Positions 38,301-50,300 of a DNA stretch of 64,000 nt are shown in pieces. The notes beneath the pieces were generated by a model, which saw only the letters and a program-made list of their open reading frames with translations, ran no database searches and was not told where the DNA came from. How positions within the stretch are numbered: position 1 is the first letter of the stretch; each line of letters starts with the position of its first letter. Made by a program: the position numbers and the translations under genes. Source of the stretch: Pohlia nutans (lineage: Eukaryota; Streptophyta; Bryopsida; Bryales; Mniaceae); contig CM040091.1 in the NCBI GenBank assembly GCA_022496805.1, forward strand, positions 9,662,336 through 9,726,335, given 5' to 3'.

Positions 38301-41300
38301 TTATTCTAACATCATTTAAAAAAAAGTATGTACTAAATTAAATAACTTGTTGAATATTGACATGAATTATAAAATTATACATGAATTATTTACATTCATT
38401 TAAATTATGAATTTTACTTATGTACAATAAAATTAAACACTTGTAGTATTAAAATTCCTTTTAATAGGTTGAATTTTCACCTATCTATAGACCCGGAAAA
38501 ACACAATACATGACTGAAATGTGTCTTCTAATAAAAAACAATGTGAAACCAGAAGTAATACATTGTATGGGGCAAAGTAGCTACCAAGCTATTCATATCA
38601 ATCCGTCGTATATTGAATTAGATCCTATTCTTCCAAATGCTGAATCTTCATTAATAGTCCCGTTTGTTGTAAAAAATATTTCGGAAAATTCAATTGAAAT
38701 ATATTCATTAGATTTTGATCCACAATATCTTATTGAAGATCAAATATTACGGGATTGCCAAAAATATGATGAAGATGGAATCATGCATCTACAAGTGCGT
38801 GAAGCTGGAGATCCATTTTGGGATGATTTGTTAAATGAGAACATTGAAGAATTTGTTGAACCCTCTACACCTACTGAAATTGGACCTTTGATAATCCTTT
38901 ATGGTGCACCGTTTTCAGGTAAAACCACCCAAGGAAGACTACTTGCAAAACGATACAAATGTCCAATCGTTGATGTTCAAGAACTAATAATCAGAGCAAT
39001 TGAAGAAGGAAATTTAGTACTTCCAATGCCAAAAGACACAGAACAAGAGATGGAATCATCCCAAGAACATGGTGAAACTCTTCAATCTCCAAATGTGAAT
39101 GAAGATTACACAACATCACTTCAAATTTTATTCAAGGCATGTTTGGAACAACCAGGATGCAACAATGGTGTCATTTTTGATGGGCTCAATTCAAATCATA
39201 TTCCAGTACTCACTCTTATAAAAAACATATTGGAATCTATTGGGTTGCAACAAGTAGAAGAAACAATGGTTGTTAGCCCTACTAATGGAAATATTCCAGA
39301 AAAAATAGACACAAAAATTGTATGGAAAGGAGAAAAGTTGGTTCATGTCATCAAAATGCGAGCAAGAAAACGAAGACTTTATCATCGATATTTAGACTTG
39401 GAAGACCAACATCATAGTCGTGTAAGAAAATATGAGTGGCCACCTAAAAAGAACAAAAAACAATTTGAAGAAGAAAATAATGAAGGAAGTGAAATGAATG
39501 TAGAAGAAACAGGTGAATCACATATTGATGAAGTTCGAAGAGAAAATTTGGATCAAAATTTGCCAAAAATTGAAATCATTGATGGTGTTGAAATTGATAC
39601 AAATCTTTTAATCCCACCCGAAAAATTCAATATGCCATATCCATGGTATTTGGCATTTCCTACTCCAGAAGAAGTTGATAGATATTACAATACAGAGGAA
39701 GAGATATTGAAGGAATTAGGGGGTCATTTTTTACCCATTGAAGGAGAAACTCGTGAAAATATGTTGATTTTAACAATTGTTGATAGTATGCAAGATAAAA
39801 AAGCTATGCATGAAGAAATCATTGCGTCGCTTCCATTACCATGGGACCATGACATCTACTGTCCTTCCCCTGAAATGTTTCAAGTCCTAAAAAAACCTCA
39901 AGTTCGGAAATTAAATGAAGACTCCAACCTTCCTTTTTCATTCATCACCAAAGAAGGAGATGGAGAAATAACTTCAGTACAAGGACATGCAAATGTTCCT
40001 CCAAGTTATGTAAAAAAAACAAGATGGGTGATTGCTGGAAACGAATCTATAGAATTGGCTTTGATTTTTTGGTCTACTATTGTTGAAGAATTTGAATATA
40101 CTTTCAAATTTGAGGTCCTTGGTGGACAAGGATATTCTACTTTAGAAGTTCAAGGGATATGTGATATACCACGTCTTCAATATAGGCAAGTTACATTTCC
40201 AAGCAAAAAACTTCAAATATCTCCTTGTCATGGAGTAACTCCAAAACATCCTCGAGTGTTGGTCAAAATTCCAAATCTAACTATAGATTTTGGTCCTATA
40301 AATACAGCGCCTTTGCCAATTGAGTTTCCAAATATACCTGATACAGAACATTGTTATAGAATTGATGTTGAAAATATAGGTCAATTTGATCTTCATGTTG
40401 AATTTCAGCTTGTAAAAGATGATGTTGCTAGCCCTTCTCCAATTCCATCAGAACAAAGCATTGCTACTACTGCTTCTAAAAAAGGGGCCAAAGGTGCTCC
40501 ACCTGCAAAAAGTGCTCCTACTAGTGGTGGAGCAATTCCATTTGTTCTACATCCTGCTGTTTTGGATATTAAACTTGACGAGCATGCAGACTTGTGTGTT
40601 TATTCATATCCATCTATGGTAAATTTACTTTTCAAAATATTCCATTTAAAAAATATATATTTTAAATTAAATCATAATATTAAGATAGAAAATTCATAAC
40701 TATTTAAAAATAATTGAAATTGATGCCAACTATATCCAATTATATACATAATTTATTAAATACAATACTCATGTTTTTAATTTCTTTTAAAATAAAATAA
40801 TATTAAAATTTAGAATTTTCATCGTTGAAACTAATTAAAAGATCACATGTTTATTTTCATAGTTAAAATTTGATGTTTAAAATGGTTGTATTATATCAAA
40901 CACCGTATTAAAAATGACTGGAAACATAAATTATACTTTGATATTTTATTTTAAAAATTATTTATTATTTTTATTATTTAGTGTGTATACTAATAATAAT
41001 ATGTTATTTAAAATGATAAAGTTTTGTATAAAAATCAATCATAAAGCATAAACAAGTTTGTACAATTTGTATTTCATTTTATTTTATTTCAAAAAATATA
41101 TTTTTAATGATAAATTTTGATATTATATAATATATAAGATTTGAAATATATGTATATATATTATATTAATATTTGTTTACAAGTATAAATTTCAATTCAC
41201 AAAATGTAGTTGTTTTTTTTACAAAATTCAAACATACAATGATCATAAATGTTGAATAGGGTTTGCAAGGAAAACAAAATTTCAAATTGATTGGTACGAT

Positions 41301-44300
41301 TTTACACAATCCTACATTAATAGAGTACAAAGTAGTATGTTTTGCGGATATGCCAAAGATTGAACTAGATCCTCCATTACTTTCATTTGGACGAGTACTT
41401 TTGGGTTGCAAGAATTTTAAATCAATTACCATCAAGTAAACTTTATATTTTTAATTTAAAGAATTTTATACCGTGTCATTAAAATTATTAAATGATTTTT
41501 AAATATTTCATCAAACATTTCCTATTTATGCATTTTAAGTTACATATATGTATATATTGAAAGGATTTAAATTTATTATTGAAAAATTAGAACCATCGAG
41601 CTAATTTTAAAATTGTTTTTTATGTCTAAAATTAAATTTAGACATTTTTTATTCTTTGAATGATATATATGTGTGTTAACTTTTGTATGTAGAAATTTGT
41701 CAGAGCTCAAAATTTATTGGACCATTGTTTCTTTGGAAACATTGCCACAAGAATTTGGAATCCTTCCAAAAAGCGGAATCATCAAAGCAAAAGCTTTATA
41801 CAAGATTGGCGTTTACTTTAGTGCAATTCAAGAACAAGTCTTTGATACAAAAATTATATTTCATGTACATTTATTTTTTACATTTAAATTTTAATTAACT
41901 TACAATTTATTAAAAATAAATAAAAAACATATCACTAACAAATCATGTGTAAATATTTCTATTGCACTTGCCTATTCAATAGAAAGGAAACAATGCAAAA
42001 AATTAGCTATTTTAAATTGTGTTGCATAAAATTATTTATTATGCAGAAAAAGTCAAAAACTTACCTTTTTACAAACAAATTTACAAAAATGTGATGTTCT
42101 TAGATGTTTTATTTTAATATACAATAACTTCATTAACTTTATTAAAACTTGAATTGCGTTTAAAATTTAAATATTATAATATTTAAAAAACTATATTTAA
42201 TGTTGGATTGAATGAAAGGTTCATATGTTTTAAATGTTTTTTGTAATATTGGTTAGTTTCAAAATCAAAACAAATCATTGGTTTCAAAATTTAATTTAAA
42301 AATTTGACAAAAATATTCATAAAATCTAAATTTGAAAAATTGATCACTTAAAAAAATATACAAATATTATTTTCAATATACTTGTAAATTTATAAATTAA
42401 TTCATTAATATGCACATTCAAAAAATTATTATGACACTTCATATAGAATAATGTGTTCAATAAAATTGTGTTAATTTATATTTATAGATTTCGAACAGTA
42501 ATGATCCAAATCACAAAATGGAGCAAGAAGTTGTATTACAAACCACTGCTGAAGCTTATGTATTGGATGTAGCCATCAAATATCCGAATCTTCCGCTTGA
42601 TTCTTCTACTGATAGTGGACTTGACTTTGGCACTGTTTTAGTTTCCGATAGTCAAATAAAACAAATTATCTTAGAAAATAAAGGAAAGTATAAAGTGGGA
42701 TTTAAATTTGTACCACTAACATTGTTAATAAAGGATCTTTTTAGTTGCACACCTATGGAAGGAGAAATTGCACCAAAAGGACAAACCAAGGTAACCTGAA
42801 TATTTTTTGCAAATCATTCATTACAATCATTTTTGTACATATTGTAAAAAACATGATATTTAAGTATTATTTAAATTATTTAATATTTAAGGAAAATATA
42901 TTTTTAAACTAATAATTTTATAATTTAACTATAAATCTAATAAAAGACGTAAATACATTCATACAACAAATTTTATAGCAATATGAAGAAAAGATAGATC
43001 TTAATGTATTACCTTATATAAATTCCAAAAATTCCAAAAATTTGAAAAAATATTCAAAAATAATAAAATTTTATTTTTTGATTTTAAAGTATTGAATGTA
43101 ATAAAAAAAATTATCACATCAAAAAATATTTTCCTATCATTCTCAGTAGGATTTTCAATTTAGTATTTTAGTCAAATCTAAAGGAGGATAAAACCATTAT
43201 AGTTGATATTTCATTTCAACCAACAAAATTGAAATATTTAAATTATTCTAAGAACTTGAAAATATATATACAGTTATATTCTAATAATTTAATGAATATG
43301 TTTTAAAGCACGTGAATGTAAAAATCTTAGGTTGATGTTGAATTCAATAAAGATAAAAAACTTGTGAGCGAGATAACTTTTAAACGTTCTAGAAATTTAC
43401 AACTAAATTTGATAGAATGTGAAACTAATAAGGTTGAAAAGATCATGACTGTGTTCTTGGACCTTGTTGCGGTGCATTCAAGATTTTTGATATTACCTCC
43501 TCATGGACTATACTTTGGTTATGTAATTGCTGGTCATACATCAGATGAACGCATTGTCAAAATAGTAAATAAGGGATTTTTTCCTTTTGATTTTACTTTT
43601 TCAAGTCCCACTGCACTTAGTTATTCAGATGTACTAAAAGGAAAATCAGATGCCGCATCAATGGTTAGCGGTGCAACCAAAAGGACTTCAAAAACAGTTG
43701 CAACGGCAAAATCTGCTGGAACTCGAAAAAGTAGTAAAAGTGATAAAAACAAAACAAATGCTAAAGGTGGTGGAGGTAGTGGAAGTGGAGGGCCCACATT
43801 GGATTTGCAAGGTTTTAATATAAGCCCCTCTAGTGGGAATGTTCTTCCTGGTGATAAAATTGAAATCAAGATATTTTTCAAAAGCCCACAAGAACCAACA
43901 TTCTTAACTGAGCAACTTATGATCGATATTAGCAATAAAGACCCTATCAAATACCCAACAGATATTGCATATGAATTATCTGGAGAGTCAAAACTTCCAG
44001 GCATTACGACAACACCTGATGTTATTTTTGAAGAACATAGACTTGTTGATAAATTTGAAAATATAGGGAGTACTCCACCATATGGTGTATATTCACGTGA
44101 AGATCATATATTTTCATTTGGAGCTTTTATCATTGATTGTAATAGGCCTTTTGATGGTGGACCGCCAAAAATTACTCCAAAACCATCAGTGAGGTTTACT
44201 GGTGATGCTCCTAAACCAAAAGTTTTTAATGCACCAATAGGTAGAAAAGTGGAAGCAAATTTTCGAATAGATAACCCTTTCAAAGTACCATGTTTTGTAG

Positions 44301-47300
44301 ATTTTACAATAACACCAATGATGCTTGAGATTGAAACTCAAGCTCCATACGAAGAACCTTTTGCTATGTTTGTACAACCAAATGAGCTTGAAGTGCCTCC
44401 TCATGAATTTCGGTAAATTATTAGTTTAAAATTTATTAAAATTTTAACAATGATTTAAAAATATCTTTATCATGTGATCATCTGTATATAGAATCTTGTG
44501 TTCATTTATAATAAGAAGTAAAATCTTGTGACAGTGTGGTGGAAATTTGAATAATAAAGAAAATTGAAAAAATAATAATTTATGTGTTATATAGGTATGT
44601 TTGTTGCGCATTTCAGCCACTCTCAATGCAATGTTATTATGCAATATTTGAAGCCGTTGTAAGAGATGGAGGTGATAATATGAAAACAAAAAACTTTAAA
44701 TGCCAATTACGAGGAGAAGGGACTTTACCCCATGTGCAAATTATTGAACCAACTATAATATCTCCTTTGGGACTTATATGGTTAGAATTTCCCAAAATGC
44801 GTGTAGGAAAAACAATGACAAAATCATTTCAGGTTTTTTCCTTTTCAGAGGTTAAAAATTAAATCAATGATTTAAAAAAATTGTCATTTAATATCTATGC
44901 TAGATTTTCATCATTAAAGAAATTTTAGGATATTATTGACATCCTTTGTTTAGAATATTAAAATAAAAATTTACTTATAATATAAAATTCAAAATTAGTA
45001 AAAATGAAACAATTCCAAACAACCTCCAATTTGTAAATGATTTGAATTTATTATTATAATTTTTGATTCAGATGCAAAATAAGGGTATTGTTCCTGCTAC
45101 AATAACAATTGATGTCAAAAATAGAGGAGATACTTGGAGCATATTAAGCCATCAACGAGGAATAATTGAAATTCCTTTATTTCCGGAACAAGTTATGTCA
45201 ATAAAACCAAAAGGAAAAGAAACCTTTAATGTCACATTTGTACCTAAAGCAGGAGAAAAATATGAAAGAGAAATAAAATTTGAAATTCAATATAATCCAT
45301 ATGCAAATTTAAGTATTCTTGTAACTGGTGAAGGTTATTGGGAAGAAGTAGAATGCATAGGATTGCCTGGTAATCGAGAAGATGTCATTTGGTTTGATGA
45401 TAGTGGATTTGGATTTCCACGAACAATATCATTAACACTTAAAAATAACTTAGAAAAGAAACATTGGCGTTTTGCATGGCCAATAATAGAAAATTTTACT
45501 TTTTTACCAGCAACAGGCCACCTCCTTGGGAACGCATCCAAAACAATAATGGTTACATTTTTTCCCAAAAAAGCAATGAAAATTTATTTAAATTTCAATA
45601 TTTCGTTGTATAATATTATATTTCCAGAAGAACAAGATAAACTTGAAGGCTGGGATGCATCAACTCCCGATTTGAACATGATAGCTTTAGTGCCTCCTCC
45701 AAACACAAATGGAGAAGGTGGTGGAGGAAAAGATCCTAAAGGTGGAGGAAAAGATCCTAAAAGTGGAGGTAAAGATCCAAAAGGTGGTAAAAAACCAAAT
45801 CCATATGCAAAAGGTGGTAAAAAAGGTGAAAAACCTCTACCTTCTGATGATTTAAATGATGGTCCTATTGAACCAATCCATGAAATAATAGAAGGATCAA
45901 ATAAAGCTTTGAATCTTAAATTACGTGCGCTTGTTGATTCTTTGAGATATAAATGTGATTGTAATGGAATTCATTTCAAATCAACTATGATGTTTCAAAC
46001 ACGCACTCACTCTTTTTCTATAAAAAATTTGAGCACTGCTAGTCTTCCACTTAGATGGAAAATAGTTAAAGATGATGGTCATCCAGGAGAAAATGAGATT
46101 TATTTTGTTGATTCACCATGTGAAGTACAAGGAGGAACCACTGAGATTATTACCGTAAAATTTGGACCGATAGAAGTTGAAGATTGTACAAGGTATTTGG
46201 TTTGTGATATAGATTATCTTGAACCAGGATACAAAAATATTTGCATACCTCTTACAGGAGATGTCCAACGGCCTTGGTGTCATTTTAAACTTCCTAAAAG
46301 TAACTACATTACAGGATTGCAACGAAATGCAGATTTGCCAGGACCACATGGATATGCTGGTCCTTTAGATGATGAAACCAATGTAATTGAGTTTGATTCT
46401 TTGGGTGTTCATGTTCAAAACATAAAAACTTTCATTGCTATTAATCCTACACATACAACTTATAGTTTTGTATGGGAACAAGTTCCAGATCCTCCCAAAG
46501 AATGGCATGAAGATGAACCAGATCGCATGGCTGTTTTAAGTTATTTATCAAGTCCCTTTAGGTATATTCTTTTATGTTAGCATTGAAAATTTATTTTTAG
46601 TCATATATTTGAATATTTATCAAGATAAAATATCAAATATATTCAAATAATTTTATTATATTATTTACAGTTGACATCTGATATTTTACATTTATAGTTC
46701 TTTTTCAAGCAATCAATGAAATAAAGTTATAATGAACTAGAATTTATAATTTTGTATCCTAAGCCAAACTTTTAATCATTAAATCATATCATATCAGTAA
46801 AACCAAATAAAGATATAAGAATTTACAGTAATCACACTTCAACTATATGACTTTTAAAGAATATGTTATATGCAAATATTTTTCGTAAATAATTTAAAAT
46901 TTTGGAAAATTCTAGAATACTCCTTTTTATAGATTATATGCGCTTGTACACATCTATAAATTATTGTTGTATGAATTTCCTCCATTGAAAATGAACATTT
47001 TATAAGTAGTCTCATTTGATTTAATTTATTATAATTGAAAATAATATTTTTTTGAAATGATTAATTTAAAAAAACACTTATTTACACAAAAAATATTATT
47101 TTATCACTACATTATTTAAAATTTTGAAAAATATTTAAAATTTGTAAAAACTAGATAGTGGTTAAGAGTTGGTTTACATTTATTTGAATGAAATAGATAA
47201 GATGGAAATACATAAGGTTGTGTTAGTCTAAGTTTTTTTTTTTTTTTTTTTTTGTTTTTTTTTTTGCCTTTCCTTCCTTCCTTCTCACCAATCTCATGAA

Positions 47301-50300
47301 CCTTTTTGTGAGTTTGTGGATTTTGAAACATTATACATAAATTGATGAATATTTATAGATTATTAAATAAATTAAATAATTATTTAAATATAATACTAAT
47401 TTAAAACACATTTATTATGTAAAATGTGTACATTTAGAATAACATCTAGAAATAAAATTTATCAAAATTATTGAAATGCATTAAAAACAAAAATGCAATT
47501 TTGATTAAAAATTTGTATAATGTGTTTATAATTGTTGAATTACACATTCAGATGTTTGTCTAAAACTGGAGTGATTGAAGAAGGAAAAACACATGAAATG
47601 GGATTTGAATTTATTCCAAACAAACGTGATTTGGTAGAGGCATTTTGGACCTTTACAATTCCTGAAGTTGGCTTACAAGTCCTATTTCTTTTAGTTGGTA
47701 ATGTTGAAAAACCTGATTTGACCCTTGATACTCAAACAATCAATTTTGGCCGAGTGCTAGTTGGTGAACAACGACAACTCATTGTTAAACTAAATAACAA
47801 TGAAGATTTACCTTTTCCATTTAAGTTTGATAAACAACATTACCAAAGAAAACGTGACAATGGAGTTTATATGAAAGAATTACAAGGATGGCTTCATGAT
47901 GAAATAAGCATAACACGAGATTTGATTTTTGAGCCATTTCAAGGTGTTGTTCAATCAAATGAAAGCAAAGAAATAGTAATAACATATGCTCCTACATGTG
48001 AAGGAAAACAAAACTTTAACATAATATGCCACATTAAACGTTCACTCCAAATAAATTTGAATGTTAAAGGAGAAGGTTATTCAGTACATGATAAAATCTT
48101 TTTAGAAATTATTGAAGAATATGAACCATTGCAATTATCTGCTATTGAACCAAATTTAATTAATTTTGGAGAAGTTCTTATAAATGACAGAGTTTTTAAG
48201 AAATTCATACTTACAAATGTAGGCATGTTTGATTTTGAATTTCTATGGCTTGTTGGAAAAACAAATGAGGTTGTAGTTGTTCCTTTGGCGGGAGTCATTG
48301 GTGCTAATGAGAAGTTAGTGTGCGAAATGGCTTATACTCCAGCTACAATTGGACCTATCGTTAATTTTCCTATAACATGCAAAGTAAATTATAATTAATC
48401 CAATAAAAATTTCATCATATAAATACATTTTTTGTATATTTCTCTTGTATAATTCTTATACTTTTTTTAGTATATTTTAATTTTATGTTTGCAACTAATG
48501 ACAATAGATTTTTTACTTAATAAGTGGTCATTTAAATAAAATTAATACTAGAAATAATAAATGATACATTTAGATATAGATTTTTGAATATCATGGTATA
48601 ATATTTTAAACATCATTTGAAAATAATTAAAAGACTCTAATGCTAAATTAAATATTGATTATTTTATAGGTTTTTAAAAGTAATCGATATAAATTATTAT
48701 TTAATGGTCTTTGCTATAGAGCAACAATTAGTTTTAGCTGGTATCACTTTGATTTTGGACCAACTTTTCTTTTTGTACCTACAAGAGAAGCACCTTCATG
48801 CATGTTGTTAGCAACAAATACAGGAGCAGAAAAAAATAATGTTGAATGTTTATACAATACTACACCACAATTAGAGGTACCACCTACAACATGGATGATG
48901 GACGGCGGCGAACAAGATTCCCTTATCATCAAATTCATGCCTCGAGAATATATTAAGTACAATGAGAAAATAAGTTTTTTGATAAATGGACTAGATACAA
49001 TGAGCGTATGGGTCCACGGTGAAGGAACACCGATGATTGTTGAGCTTGTAGATTCATCCCAAAAACTCATATCATTTGGAGATGTTCACATGAATGAAAC
49101 AAAAGTTATAAAGGTAAAGAATTCAATAATATAAAGTAAATAAAATAATCTTGCAATGTTTAATATTTTAACATTTTAATAATGTAAAATTTTACTAGAA
49201 TTTTAATTTTAAATTTCAATTTCCTTTTAGATGATCTAATTATACATTTCTACTACATGAGTCATAAAAAGTATAATCCATTGTAAGATTTTTAAAAAAA
49301 TCAGGTTGCTATAATCAATAAAAGCGAGGCTTTGTTACCAATTTCATTTGAGCCAAGTCGTCAAATTTTAAATGCAATTGATATTGAATTGTTACCTTAT
49401 GATGGTCTTCGCTTAAAACCTCATCATGTAAGACCTATGACATTCATAATATAAATATGTCACTACATAATGTTTTGTATTAGTAATTTATTTAATGCAT
49501 GAACATAAAAATTTAGTGAACAGTTTATTTTTATTTGTTATAAACATATTAAATTATATAATATGCAACTACGGTAGAATTTTACGATAAATATTCAAAT
49601 ATAGTTATTGTAGTATTTTTTAAAAGCATAGAAGCAAATGATGTTAAGAATTTTTTTATAATACTCTAAAAGAAAATCAATCTTGAAATTATCAAAAAAA
49701 ATTAAAGTTCGTTAAATGAAGTCATCTTATTATTTGAAAATTGCAGATTGGAATATGTGAAGTAATATTTGCTCCAAAGCAGCGTGTTTCACAATTTTTA
49801 GAGATTGTACCAATGGACATGTCCGGTGTCGAAATTGTACTATTTTCACTATCGGGAATGAGTATAGGAACTGATATTATTTTAAATACTTATATTCTTC
49901 ACTTTGGCACTATTATTCTCGGTTCAAAAAAGACGATGCGCATGCAGGTGATTTAGACTAACTAAATTTAACAATTATTTATGTATTTTTTTGCTTTAGT
50001 TTTTTATCATTTCAAATGAAATTCATAAATTATACACATAATATGTTCATACAAAATTATTTATTTATTTTAATTAAATTACAATCTCCATAAAAAATTC
50101 CAGATTCTTTCCATATAGAATTCATGAAAACAAGTGATTTTTTCAAGAACAAATCCTCATCATTTTGTTCTTTAGACTTTATAATTTTATTATTTCAGTT
50201 TTTTACATTATGGACATTGGTTTTGTACAAATATGCTACAATACCTATATTTTGTAGTAAATTTGTACAAGTCGTTCTAAATTATTATTCAAAAAAGAAA

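Noticed and set aside
47116..47331. Lys-rich minus-strand frame
   Set aside because: It is the translation of a poly(T)/CCTTCC tract inside a HYDIN intron.
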